Counted from the stretch's first letter, positions 18,119 through 26,476 are shown. The stretch is 64,000 nucleotides of DNA from Microbispora sp. NBC_01189 (GCF_036010665.1 NZ_CP108581.1:7063501-7127500); one strand, 5' to 3'. The notes: generated from the sequence alone by a model not told the origin. Numbers and translations: made by a program.

Positions 18119-18200
18119 ACGGCGTTGCCCTTGTCCTCTCAGGTGTCCCGCCTGCGGACGTCCCCGGTGATCAGTCAGCGTGATGCATAGGATCGTCCGC

Positions 18201-18947
18201 ATGGCGCTGCGACCTGTCATGGTGAACATCAAGGCACGTGATCACTCGGCGGTCGGCCGCTTCTGGGCGGAGGCGCTCAGCTGGAACGCCACCGGCGGAG
18301 GATCCGGCGTGACCACCTATGTCGGGCCCGCCGGCGACTTCGTCTGGCCGGACCCGGTCTCCGTCTGCGTCGACGTCGTCACCGTTCCGGAGCCCAAGAC
18401 GACGGCGAAGAACCGGGTGCACCTCGATCTCGCCACCACCTCTGCGGCCCACCAGGCGGAGCTGGTCGCGCGCCTTCGGGATCTCGGTGCGACGCCCGCG
18501 GACGTCGGGCAGGGCGACGTGCCGTGGACGGTTCTGGCCGATCCGGAGGGCAACGAGTTCTGCGTGCTGGAGCCCCGGGAGAAGTACCGGGACACCGGGC
18601 CGATCGCCGCGGTCGTGGTCGACTGCGCCGACCCCCGGGCCATGGCCCGGTTCTGGGACGAGGCGATGGACTGGATCCTGCACGAGGTGACCGGCGACCA
18701 GGCGACGCTGCGCTCCGCCAAGGGCACCGGGCCCTACCTGGAGTTCCTCCGCACGCCCGGCGTGAAGACCGTGCCGGACCGCGTCCATCTCGACCTGCTG
18801 CCGTACCCCGGTGACGACAAGGCGGCGGAGGTGGCCCGGCTGCGGGCCCTCGGCGCCACCGACCTCGACGTCGGCCAGGGCGACGTCCCGTGGACGTGCC
18901 TGGCCGACCCGGAGGGCCACGAGTTCTGCGTCCTCGCCCTCTCCTGA
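18201..18947 (+). CDS. Tandem VOC (glyoxalase/bleomycin-resistance fold) protein
   Basis: A 248-residue protein made of two similar halves. Each ends with an equivalent strand: LADPEGNEFCVLEP near residue 115 and LADPEGHEFCVLALS at the C-terminus. Each also has a GATxxDVGQGDVPWT block, so the gene arose by duplication of a single VOC unit. This subfamily (glyoxalase_6-like) binds small molecules or metals and its reaction is unknown. ATG codons at 18183 and 18201 and a GTG at 18180 are all possible starts; none has a good SD. Divergent from mutA. Confidence 0.85.
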   Translation: MALRPVMVNIKARDHSAVGRFWAEALSWNATGGGSGVTTYVGPAGDFVWPDPVSVCVDVVTVPEPKTTAKNRVHLDLATTSAAHQAELVARLRDLGATPADVGQGDVPWTVLADPEGNEFCVLEPREKYRDTGPIAAVVVDCADPRAMARFWDEAMDWILHEVTGDQATLRSAKGTGPYLEFLRTPGVKTVPDRVHLDLLPYPGDDKAAEVARLRALGATDLDVGQGDVPWTCLADPEGHEFCVLALS

Positions 18948-18974
18948 TGGCCCGCCACCCTTTATTGTGCGGGG

Positions 18975-19171
18975 GTGGAGCACTCGATCAGCGAGGTCGC
19001 CCGCCTGTCCGGACCACCGGCCCCGCGCAGCGCGCCACGATCGAGGACATCGACCCGCTCCTCCCACCCTGGCTCGCCGACGCGATCCGCGCCTACGCCA
19101 CCCACAGGCTCGGCCACCTCCCCCGGCGGCCCCGCCGTGCGACCACAAGCCGGCGCGCCGGCTCACAGTGA
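18975..19171 (+). pseudogene. MerR-family regulator remnant
   Basis: From a GTG at 18975 the frame reads VEHSISEVARLSG, which is the start of the first helix of a MerR winged-helix domain, but then turns into non-coding-like Pro/Arg/Ser sequence. In another frame, immediately afterwards, comes RATIEDIDPLLPPWLADAIR, ending at a stop near 19171, which could be the tail of a TipA-like effector domain. The simplest reading is that an internal deletion joined the first dozen codons to the last few dozen. No DNA-binding recognition helix remains, so the product is very unlikely to work. The identity of the tail is a guess. Confidence 0.45.
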
Positions 19172-19176
19172 AGACG

Positions 19177-20043
19177 CTACTCGTTGAACAGATCGGCGGC
19201 CGAGGTGACGGTGACAGCCCGGCGGACCCAGGTCCGCAACTGGTCCAGGTCCTGGCACTGGCGGATCCGCTCGCGTACGTCGTCGTGAACCTCCAGGCCC
19301 CGGGCCTCCAGGACGTTGATGATCGCGTCGCTCTCACCTTTGGCTTCTCCCTTGTCCAGCCAGTGAGAGAAGTACTTCTCGCCGAGGTGCTCGAAGTCCT
19401 GAATGGTGGTCACCATCTCCTCCAGACGCTTGACGGTCACTGCGGGTAGCGCACTGAACACGTAGTCCAAATATACCGTCGCCCGGTCCTCGTCGAGCGT
19501 CGCGAGCCCGGCCAGCAGCGCTTCCAGGGCGGGCCCGTCGTCTGCTTCCTCGGCGTGGGCCACGACCGACATGACCGCGAGCTCGGGGCAGGTGCGCGCG
19601 ACGGTGGGGTCGGTGACCAGGGGGATGTCGCCGGGTTCGATCGCCAGCGGGGTGATGACGCCACCCGGGCCCAGCCCGATGGCCTGCCGGCACCAGCGAG
19701 CCATGGCCTGGTCGGGGCAGATGACCAGCAACGCGGTGTCGCACTTGTAGCGGGAGCGCAACGTCGTGACGTAGACCGGCCAGCTGAACCGTTTGGCTGA
19801 GTCGTGGCCGCGCTGCACCTCAACGATCACGGCCATGGTCGCTTTGCCGGTCTCGTCGCGGACCACGACGACCGAGTCGGCGCGGCGCTCGACCGGCACC
19901 GGCTGACTGCTGTCCACCGCTTCCACCCGGGCGGCCGCGAAGGTCGGGACCGGAGCCCCGGTCGCGACGCGGAGGAGCTCCAGCGCGGTCTCCGGCCGGT
20001 TGTGGATGAGAGCGATGGGCATCTCATGGTCGAGTCCAGGCAT
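19177..20043 (-). CDS. PD-(D/E)XK nuclease-like protein (Rpn/transposase-associated type)
   Basis: A 288-residue protein. Residues of about 55-85 contain a strand with D in ADSVVVVRDE and the VIVEVQ motif, a form of the D...(E/D)xK active site (here ExQ) of the PD-(D/E)XK superfamily. A coiled, charged segment (HWLDKGEAKGESDAIINVLE) and a C-terminal block (DDVRERIRQCQDLDQLRTWV) match the actinobacterial Rpn-like family often annotated as putative transposases. E. coli Rpn proteins are nucleases that promote RecA-independent recombination; a role in this organism is inferred. It is a monocistronic-looking gene next to decayed DNA. Confidence 0.75.
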   Translation of the reverse strand: MPGLDHEMPIALIHNRPETALELLRVATGAPVPTFAAARVEAVDSSQPVPVERRADSVVVVRDETGKATMAVIVEVQRGHDSAKRFSWPVYVTTLRSRYKCDTALLVICPDQAMARWCRQAIGLGPGGVITPLAIEPGDIPLVTDPTVARTCPELAVMSVVAHAEEADDGPALEALLAGLATLDEDRATVYLDYVFSALPAVTVKRLEEMVTTIQDFEHLGEKYFSHWLDKGEAKGESDAIINVLEARGLEVHDDVRERIRQCQDLDQLRTWVRRAVTVTSAADLFNE

Positions 20044-20156
20044 GACCGGGATATTACTGTGAGTTGCCTAGTGATTACCTTGGGTTCCGGCAACTTGTGG
20101 AGCATGTCGAGCGCGTGTCCGTCAGCTGATCAAGGAAGTGAGGAGCGCTTCCGGTG

Positions 20157-20732
20157 TCAGGGATGGGGGATCCGGCTGCCGGGCCTGGCCTCCGGATGCG
20201 CGTGCCTTCTTTCGTGCAACGCGGCCTGCAGCCGGGCGACGTCCTCGAGGTCCTTGGGACGGCGGGGCAGTCCGGGAACCCAGACCGGCATCATCCGCTT
20301 GATCTCGATCTGTGCGGCGGGGCTGATGATCGGGCACCGCAACCGGCCCAGCCGGCCGGGCGGCGCGTCGAGCATCCCATCCGGCCAGGGCTCCCCCTTC
20401 CACGGGCCGCCTCCGACCACCACCCGGCCGTCTCCGTCTCTCGCGAGAAGAGCGAAGCTCAGCTCCACGTCCCCACGGCCGACGTCCAGTTGTTGCCCGG
20501 GCGGCGGGCCGGGCATCGGTTCGTAACCGCGCCCCGCCAGTCCCGCGGACAGCTTGGGGGCGTCCTCCGCCCAGGCGAACCAGTCGATGTCCCTGTGGTC
20601 GCGGGTGATCTCACCGAGGTAGAAGTCCATCGCCCAGCCGCCGCGCAGCCAGACCTGGACGCCGATCTCCTCCGCCAGGCCGACCACCTCGTCGATCGCG
20701 TGCAGGTGCCGGGCCGCGAGTTCCTCATCCAC
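20157..20732 (-). CDS. Nucleotidyltransferase of the aminoglycoside/lincosamide type
   Basis: A 191-residue protein. Near residue 25 it has the nucleotidyltransferase signature GGWAMDFYLGEITRDHRDID: the GGW motif followed by the metal-binding pair DxD (DID). This arrangement resembles ANT(2'')- and LnuA/LinB-type enzymes that add AMP to antibiotics. The C-terminal block (RPKDLEDVARLQAAL) is also seen in that group. The GTG at 20732 is used because all earlier in-frame sequence belongs to the upstream gene. It lies 58 bases downstream of an APH gene on the same strand, so the two are probably one unit. Substrate unknown; many members act on non-antibiotic substrates. Confidence 0.78.
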   Translation of the reverse strand: MDEELAARHLHAIDEVVGLAEEIGVQVWLRGGWAMDFYLGEITRDHRDIDWFAWAEDAPKLSAGLAGRGYEPMPGPPPGQQLDVGRGDVELSFALLARDGDGRVVVGGGPWKGEPWPDGMLDAPPGRLGRLRCPIISPAAQIEIKRMMPVWVPGLPRRPKDLEDVARLQAALHERRHAHPEARPGSRIPHP

Positions 20733-20790
20733 GTGTGGGACGCTACGCCACGATCTTTCCGCGTGGGCGACACCCTCGCCGGCGTATGCG

Positions 20791-21804
20791 TCAGCGACCG
20801 GATTCGAGATACCCGGCCAGGCAGGTGAGCGCCGCGGTGGCGTCACCGCCGGGGCCGTGCGGCCGGCGCAGATCGCCGGCGAAGGCGGCGATGTCGGCGA
20901 GCCGCCACCACAGGGGATAGAGAGCGAGGCCGGCCGCTGTGACGGCCCTGCCGGTGAAGCCGGTGTAACGGGCGAGCACGTCGCCGCCGTCGCCCGCCTC
21001 GTCCTCGCCGAGCATGCGGGCGAGGGCGGGGGTGAGCATCCACAGGTCCCGCTCCGGAGGAGCGACCAGCACGGTGTCCCAGTCGATGATCCGCAGCCCG
21101 GCCGGGGTACGCAGGACGTTGCCGGGGTGTGGTTCGCCGTGTGTGACCACCCACGCCGTTCCGCTCTCGCGCACCTGCTCGACGCGTGAGTCGAACTCGG
21201 CGAGCGACCTCCGTACCTGCCCGGCATGGGCGGCCAGCAGCCTGCGGGCCTGCTCGGCGTACGGCCCGCCGGTCCACTCGCGGCCGAGGTCCCGCAGCGC
21301 CTCCTCCAGCCCGTCCCGGCCGGGCAGCGCCAGGTCGGCCCGTGGCGCGATGTCCGTCACGATCGGGGTCGCCTCGTGCAGAGCGGCCAGCAGGACGGCC
21401 AGTTCGGCGCGGTCCTCGGGCCGGTGCGCGCCGAAGTGTCCGGCGGCACCCTGCGTCATCGGGAACACCGACAGGGCGTACCGCGACGTCAACCGCCGGA
21501 CCGCGGCACCGGTCCCGGCCGGGACAGGAGCGAGGACGAACTCCAGCCCCGCGTCCCGGTGCAGTGCGAGCGCGACGCCGAAGGCCTGTCCGAGCCGGTC
21601 GAACGCGTCCTCGCGTCCGGCGTCGTCGGCGCCGAGGTCGTTCACCGTGACGAACCACGCCGGTCCCCGCCGATCCACCACCGACCAGTGATAGCCGCCC
21701 GCGCCCACCGGGAGGTACTCGACTGATTGGGGCCGTATGCCCCAGCCCTCGGCCAGCGCGAGCGCGAGCTCGGCCTCCGCCAGATCGGCCGGTCTGTCCT
21801 TCAT
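20791..21804 (-). CDS. Aminoglycoside phosphotransferase-like kinase
   Basis: A 337-residue protein with the APH fold. The catalytic loop is HGEPHPGN near residue 219 (Glu in place of the usual second-shell Asp), and the Mg site is IIDWDTV. The N-terminal blocks (GWGIRPQSVEYLPVGAGGYH, AWFVTVNDLGADDA) resemble the APH(9)/spectinomycin- and viomycin-phosphotransferase branch. No SD is obvious before the ATG at 21804; the alternative at 21846 adds 14 residues of poor quality. Next to a nucleotidyltransferase gene. Cytoplasmic. Resistance to an aminoglycoside-like drug is possible but not shown by sequence alone. Confidence 0.83.
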   Translation of the reverse strand: MKDRPADLAEAELALALAEGWGIRPQSVEYLPVGAGGYHWSVVDRRGPAWFVTVNDLGADDAGREDAFDRLGQAFGVALALHRDAGLEFVLAPVPAGTGAAVRRLTSRYALSVFPMTQGAAGHFGAHRPEDRAELAVLLAALHEATPIVTDIAPRADLALPGRDGLEEALRDLGREWTGGPYAEQARRLLAAHAGQVRRSLAEFDSRVEQVRESGTAWVVTHGEPHPGNVLRTPAGLRIIDWDTVLVAPPERDLWMLTPALARMLGEDEAGDGGDVLARYTGFTGRAVTAAGLALYPLWWRLADIAAFAGDLRRPHGPGGDATAALTCLAGYLESGR

Positions 21805-21891
21805 ACGCCGACAGTGTGGCCCACTTCGCGGCCCTGACGCGATCATTTTCCGTACGGCGGGATCGGCGGCCGGGCACGCGCCGCCGCCGGG

Positions 21892-22671
21892 TCAGGACTT
21901 GGCGGCGAAGGCGGCGTCCCAGGTCTGCCTGCCGACGATCCCGTCCACGTCGAGGTGCTTGTCCTTCTGGAACCGGCGGCAGACCTCCTGGGAGTCCGGC
22001 CCGTACGCGCCGTCCACCGTGATGGCGTAGCCGAGGGTCTTCATCCGCGACTGCCAGGCGCGCACGTCGTCGCCCTGCATCACGGGCGGATACTTCAGCA
22101 GCCGGCCCGGCCACTTCTGGGTGGGCTGCGGTCCGGGCGGGGGATCGGGCAGGCTGGTGCCGCCGGGGCGGGGAGCACCCTTCTTGACCCAGGCGTACAG
22201 GGCGTCGCCGGGGCAGTCGGTGGAGTAGCCGTCGCGGTGGCCCTTGATCTCCCTGCCCGCGCCGCCCTTCGTACGGAGGTACTCGACCGCGTCGAGGATG
22301 GCGTGCAGGATCCCGTCGGTGGGCTGGACCAGCCCGGCGTTGCCGACCAGGCCGAGCACGGCGTAGTGGCCCGAGTTCAGGCCGGGGCCGTTGGCGGCGG
22401 GCAGGTGGCCCGGCCCACGGCCGACGAACACCTTCCGATGCGGGCACGCGACCATCGAATAGCCGATGTCGAGCCAGCCGTTGCCGTCCATGTGGAAGTT
22501 CTGGATCGACTTGACCATGGCCACGCACTTGGCGTGGTCGCCGACGATGCCCGGATCCACCCGGCCCCCGGTGTAGTGGACCTTCACGCCCCGGGTGGAG
22601 GCCAGCGAGGAGTACGAGCCCCTGGGCGGGCGCGCGCCCCAGGCGGCGCGGGACACGAGATCGATGGCCAC
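21892..22671 (-). CDS. PGRP-type N-acetylmuramoyl-L-alanine amidase with PG-binding domain
   Basis: A 259-residue protein. Residues of about 1-165 are a PGRP/amidase_2 domain: an ITRAAWGA-like start (LVSRAAWGARPPRG), VHYTGG with the first zinc His, and HRDGYSTDCPG with the second His and the Cys ligand. A Pro-rich linker follows, then a C-terminal peptidoglycan-binding domain (MQGDDVRAWQSRM, DGAYGPDSQEVCRRFQ, VDGIVGRQTWD). No N-terminal signal peptide is visible, so export is by another route, via lysis, or not at all; phage and tailocin endolysins look alike. The GTG at 22671 with a GAGAG SD is preferred to the longer start. Confidence 0.88.
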   Translation of the reverse strand: MAIDLVSRAAWGARPPRGSYSSLASTRGVKVHYTGGRVDPGIVGDHAKCVAMVKSIQNFHMDGNGWLDIGYSMVACPHRKVFVGRGPGHLPAANGPGLNSGHYAVLGLVGNAGLVQPTDGILHAILDAVEYLRTKGGAGREIKGHRDGYSTDCPGDALYAWVKKGAPRPGGTSLPDPPPGPQPTQKWPGRLLKYPPVMQGDDVRAWQSRMKTLGYAITVDGAYGPDSQEVCRRFQKDKHLDVDGIVGRQTWDAAFAAKS

Positions 22672-22740
22672 AGTTCTCTCCGTAGAAAACGTACGACTGG
22701 ACACCGAGGGTAGCGGCAACTCCTCAGCAACTACTGCCTT

Positions 22741-22769
22741 TTGCCGATAAGAAACCCCTTAAACGGCAA
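22741..22769. promoter_or_regulatory. Inverted repeat in AT-rich divergent promoter region
   Basis: TTGCCG (22741-22746) and CGGCAA (22764-22769) flank an AT-rich 17-base spacer in the 160-base gap between the amidase (-) and the AAA ATPase (+) starts. It may be an operator for one or both genes. The repeat is short and could be coincidental. Confidence 0.35.
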
Positions 22770-22831
22770 GCAAACTGAATAGAGTGATAAATCCGTCGAC
22801 AATCCATGCGGAACGTCGAGATCATGACCGT

Positions 22832-24010
22832 ATGTCCGTTGTCAGGGAGGTCGACTTCACTCCGCCGTCCATGCCCACGCCCCCACCGCCGCCGTCCGGA
22901 CCCTCCGGACCGTCCGGGCCGTCGTCCGGACCGCCGGCACTGCCGATGCGAATCTGGCTCGACGACTCCGACACCCCGGCCGACGTGATCGACGCCCTCG
23001 CGCTGTCGCCGTTCGCCACCGGGGAGCAGCCCTGGTCGCGTACCACCAACCTCAGCCGGGTCCGCGCCGACGCCTCGCTCACGGCCGAGGGCGGCCGCCT
23101 GCTGCGCGTGGCACAGCACACCGACGGGTACGAGACCCGGTTGTTCGCCGGTGAGGGGTGGACGCTGCGGGTGGTCCGCAACCTCAACCGGTCGGCGATG
23201 CTCACCGCCACGGCCGTCAGCGAGGAGCTGGCCGGCACGGTTCTGGAGCAGGCGACCAAGGGCGCGGAGGAGGAGCCGCCCGGCGGCGACCACGTGCGGA
23301 TGGGCTTCTGGTGGAGCTCGGGCCACGGCCCCCGCCGTTCCGCCAAACCCATCACGACCTCGTCCTGGCAGGAGATCAGGCGGAACTACCCGGCGGCCGC
23401 CGCCGGTCGCCTCGACGCGCTCATGGCGGTCAGCCCGCACGACGTGGCCGGCCGGCTGATCCTCCTGCACGGCCCGCCGGGGACCGGCAAGACGACGCTG
23501 CTGCGTACGCTCGCCCGCGAGTGGGCGTCCTGGTGCCAGGTCGACTGCGTGCTCGACCCCGAGCTGCTCTTCAACGACCCCGGCTACCTGATGGACGTCG
23601 CGGTCGGCTGGGACGGCCCGGACGACGACGACGAGGAGCCGCGCTGGCGGCTGCTGGTCCTGGAGGACTGCGACGAGCTGATCCGCGCCGAGGCCAAGCA
23701 GTCGACGGGCCAGGGCCTGTCGCGCCTGCTCAACCTGACCGACGGGCTGCTCGGCCAGGGCCGGGACGTGCTCGTGGCCATCACGACGAACGAGGACCTC
23801 AGCCGGCTCCACCCGGCCGTCGTACGGCCCGGCCGGTGCCTCGCCCAGATCGAGGTCGGCCGGTTCGACCGGCCCCAGGCGGCGGAGTGGCTGGGCGGCA
23901 CGGCGGCGACTCCCCCGGACGGCGCCACGCTCGCCGAGATGTTCGCCCTGCGGGACGGCCGTCCGGCGCCCTTCACCGAGCCGCCCGCCACCACCGGCCA
24001 GTACCTCTGA
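22832..24010 (+). CDS. AAA-family ATPase with DUF5925 N-terminal domain
   Basis: A 392-residue protein. Residues 1-40 are Pro/Ser/Gly-rich (PPPPPSGPSGPSGPSSGPPA). Residues of about 40-195 form the DUF5925 region. Residues of about 200-350 form an AAA core with Walker A GPPGTGKT near 213-220, Walker B LLVLEDCDEL and a sensor segment LVAITTNEDLSRLHPAVVRP. It probably remodels a protein or membrane complex; no partner is obvious in the neighbourhood. The ATG at 22832 fits the domain start better than the one at 22784. A strong hairpin follows the stop. Confidence 0.88.
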   Translation: MSVVREVDFTPPSMPTPPPPPSGPSGPSGPSSGPPALPMRIWLDDSDTPADVIDALALSPFATGEQPWSRTTNLSRVRADASLTAEGGRLLRVAQHTDGYETRLFAGEGWTLRVVRNLNRSAMLTATAVSEELAGTVLEQATKGAEEEPPGGDHVRMGFWWSSGHGPRRSAKPITTSSWQEIRRNYPAAAAGRLDALMAVSPHDVAGRLILLHGPPGTGKTTLLRTLAREWASWCQVDCVLDPELLFNDPGYLMDVAVGWDGPDDDDEEPRWRLLVLEDCDELIRAEAKQSTGQGLSRLLNLTDGLLGQGRDVLVAITTNEDLSRLHPAVVRPGRCLAQIEVGRFDRPQAAEWLGGTAATPPDGATLAEMFALRDGRPAPFTEPPATTGQYL

Positions 24011-24017
24011 AACGACA

Positions 24018-24045
24018 GGTCCCCGGTCCGCCGGGGCCGGGGACC
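24018..24045 (+). terminator. GC-rich hairpin after the AAA ATPase gene
   Basis: Arms GGTCCCCGG (24018-24026) and CCGGGGACC (24037-24045) form a perfect nine-base-pair stem with a ten-base loop starting seven bases after the stop codon. There is no T-tract, as is common in actinomycetes. Confidence 0.7.
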
Positions 24046-24515
24046 GGCGTCCCGAACCGGACGTTCTGGACGGTGCTGCCGCGCCGCGATGGCCATGGCG
24101 ATCGACGTCATCAGGCGACGTCCCCTTGAGCGCGCGGTCAATTCACACCTCATCCTGATTCCGGAGTACCGGGCGCTCGGAGGCCATTTCCGGATTTATG
24201 GACCTGTCCAGCGCCGCTTTCCTGGCCCCCGATTCGGGCGGGCGTTAATCCGGCACACGGAACGCCCCTTGATTGCCACTCCCCGGTCGGCTATCGCCAT
24301 TCTCCACATCTGCCGATATCTACATATGTCCGCTTTGGCATATCGGCCCACCAGGGGTTTTGAACGTCGCGGCGAATTCCTTGCGCTGCGCCTGAATGAA
24401 GATCGGGTAGGCACGAATTCAGCGCGTCAGATCGATCGCGGGATTTCCCTTATATGGCTCGATCTGATGCGACATGTCCAGATCGCATGCTCTGTGCGCA
24501 TTCTCGGGAGAATTC
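24046..24515 (+). promoter_or_regulatory. AT-richer leader region before TNT-like gene
   Basis: No gene is evident in these 470 bases, which are clearly less GC-rich than the flanks. Two inverted repeats stand out: GCCGATAT (24312-24319) with ATATCGGC (24340-24347), and CGATCTG (24460-24466) with CAGATCG (24479-24485). The second lies just before the start of the TNT-like gene and could be an operator or an mRNA structure masking its ribosome-binding site. Other short palindromes (TGCGA/TCGCA) are nested in it. Function unknown. Confidence 0.45.
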
Positions 24516-25220
24516 GTGCGCTTTCACTCTCGCCTAACGTCCCTGGCCGCCTGCGCCCTCACCGTGGCGGCCCTGACCGGAGCCCCGGCCGAGGCCTCGG
24601 CCGTGTCCGGGCAGGCCGCCGCGCTCGCGGCCCGGAGCGCGGCATGGGGGGCGCCCTGCGGGCCGCCGTTCGTGCAGGACGACAAGCTCCTCGGCCCGGT
24701 GTTCCTGCCGCACACCTTCCCGCTGGACAAGATCCTGGCCGGCTACCGGCGGTACGGCGGCCTCATCCCGGCCGACTTCCTGCGCCGCTATCTGAACCCG
24801 GTGACCGACTTCTACCGCTTCCCCCCGGACTCCGGCTTCGCGCACGCGGGCGGGTTCAGCAACGCGCGCGTGCTCGTCACGCAGGTCAAACTGCCGATCG
24901 GCTACCGGGTGGACCGCTTCGGCGGGGAGGCCGGCGCGTTCCTCGCGCCCTACGGAACACCGTTCCCCGCCCGTGCGCTGCCGCCCAGCAACCTCAACAA
25001 CGTGCCCGGCGACCCCCACCTGTGCAACTACCACGTCTACCGGGTGATCCGGCCGTTCTACGTCGACGGCGGCCCGGCGGCCCCGGCCTTCCAGCAGCCC
25101 GGCCAGGGCGAGCAGTTCCACACGCTCGCCCGGTACATCCCCGGCGCGCCGGCCAACCCCGACGGCGAGGTCTCCATCGGCTGGCTGGTCGACAACGGCT
25201 ACCTCCTCCCTCTCAACTGA
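24516..25220 (+). CDS. Secreted TNT-domain protein (NAD glycohydrolase toxin-like)
   Basis: A 234-residue protein starting at a GTG after GGGAG. Residues 1-30 form a secretion signal (SLAACALTVAALTGAPAEA). The C-terminal half matches the TNT fold of the tuberculosis necrotizing toxin: GYRVDRFGGEAGAFLAPYGT, then RALPPSN, and near the end FQQPGQGEQFHTLA, which provides the glutamine of the catalytic pocket. TNT enzymes hydrolyse NAD+. Secretion here is by a classical signal, not the toxin-conduit fusion of CpnT. I see no obvious immunity (IFT-like) gene nearby: the next gene downstream is a C39 peptidase. Catalytic competence is inferred. Confidence 0.82.
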   Translation: MRFHSRLTSLAACALTVAALTGAPAEASAVSGQAAALAARSAAWGAPCGPPFVQDDKLLGPVFLPHTFPLDKILAGYRRYGGLIPADFLRRYLNPVTDFYRFPPDSGFAHAGGFSNARVLVTQVKLPIGYRVDRFGGEAGAFLAPYGTPFPARALPPSNLNNVPGDPHLCNYHVYRVIRPFYVDGGPAAPAFQQPGQGEQFHTLARYIPGAPANPDGEVSIGWLVDNGYLLPLN

Positions 25221-25369
25221 GCCGGCATCGTCCGGGCCCCGGCGGAGCACGGCGCGCGATGCCGTAGCGTCCGGTGTGTCGGATACGTAAACCATCCGAT
25301 GCGCCAGGTCAGGGCGGAAACGACAATCGGCGAGGTGGTCACCCTGCTGTATGCCGAGCGGAGCCCCAG

Positions 25370-26476
25370 TTGAGCCTCGTCGTCCTGCACCGATGGTCCG
25401 TGGGCGGGCAGGAGAGCGGGACGGCGAAGTACCTGGACCCGTTCGCGCCCGGCGGTGAGCGGGAATGGCCCTACACCCGCTGGACCTCCGAGGAGCGGGA
25501 AATCGGCTTCCCGGCCACCCAGCTCGTGCCGTCGTGGACGGCCGCCACGCCGCCCGGCGCGTGGCTGGAGATCGAGATGCGGGCCCGGACCGTGGGCGGC
25601 GCCCTGACCAAGTGGTACGTCATGGGCCGGTGGGCCGAGAGCGACGCCGACATCCACCGCACATCCCTGCCGGGCCAGGGGGACGCCGACGGCGACGTGG
25701 CTGTGGACACCCTCGTCGCGGCCCGGCCCGTCACGTCGTACCGGGTGCGGGCCACCCTGCACGGCAGCGGCGGCCACGTGCGGTCCCTCGCCGTGATGGC
25801 CTCCTCCGTACGGCCGGGCGGAACGGGCGGCGCGGCACCGGCGGCGCGGGAGGCGAGAGAGGCGCGGGGGATCGAGCTGGACGTGCCGCGCCGGTCGCAG
25901 AAGGCGCACCTCGGGCACTACCCGCAGTGGGACGGCGGCGGCGAGTCGTGGTGCAGCCCCGCGTCGTTCACCATGGTGCTCGGCTACTGGGGACGCGGGC
26001 CCGCTCCGGCGGACCTCGCCTGGGTGGCCCCCGGCGACCCGTGCCCGGCGGTCGACCATGCCGCCAGGGACATGTACGACCACAGCTACCAGGGCACGGG
26101 CAACTGGCCCTTCGGCGTCGCCTACGCGGGCCGCTACGGGCTGGACGGCTTCGTCACCCGGCTGCGCTCGCTGGCCGAAGTGGAGCGTTTCATCGCCGCC
26201 GGGATCCCGGTGATCACCTCGCAGGCGTTCCGCGAGCACGAGCTGCCCGGCGCCGGATACTCCACGAGCGGCCACATCATGGTCGTCACGGGGTTCACGG
26301 CGGAGGGCGACGTGATCGCGAACGACCCGGCCGCGCCGGACGACGACGGCGTACGGCGGGTCTACCCGCGCGCCGCCTTCGAGCGCGTCTGGCTGCGCGG
26401 CACGAGCAGCGGGGGGATCGTGCACATCGTCCACCCGCCGGGTACGACTCTTCCGGAGTCGGGGGGGAACTGGTGA
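25370..26476 (+). CDS. C39-family papain-like cysteine peptidase
   Basis: A 368-residue protein. Residues of about 1-150 are a beta-rich N-terminal domain; the rest is a Peptidase_C39_2 domain with the nucleophile Cys in SWCSPASFTMVLGYWG near residue 195, His in GHIMVVTGF near residue 303 and Asp in ANDPA. The start is uncertain: the TTG at 25370 has a GGAG at good spacing and gives SLVVLHRWS as the first strand; a GTG at 25274 would add 32 poor residues. No signal peptide. The stop overlaps the next start as GTGA (26473-26476), so this is the first gene of a three-peptidase operon. Confidence 0.82.
   Translation: MSLVVLHRWSVGGQESGTAKYLDPFAPGGEREWPYTRWTSEEREIGFPATQLVPSWTAATPPGAWLEIEMRARTVGGALTKWYVMGRWAESDADIHRTSLPGQGDADGDVAVDTLVAARPVTSYRVRATLHGSGGHVRSLAVMASSVRPGGTGGAAPAAREAREARGIELDVPRRSQKAHLGHYPQWDGGGESWCSPASFTMVLGYWGRGPAPADLAWVAPGDPCPAVDHAARDMYDHSYQGTGNWPFGVAYAGRYGLDGFVTRLRSLAEVERFIAAGIPVITSQAFREHELPGAGYSTSGHIMVVTGFTAEGDVIANDPAAPDDDGVRRVYPRAAFERVWLRGTSSGGIVHIVHPPGTTLPESGGNW

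Noticed and set aside
13070-18170. Long plus-strand ORFs opposite meaB, mutB and mutA
   Set aside because: Antisense to three highly conserved genes with overlapping start/stop junctions; no motifs of their own.
18039-18200. B12 riboswitch upstream of mutA
   Set aside because: No cobalamin-box-like sequence or suitable leader structure was seen.
24046-24515. tRNA or small RNA gene in the AT-richer leader
   Set aside because: No cloverleaf or T-loop signature; only generic hairpins.
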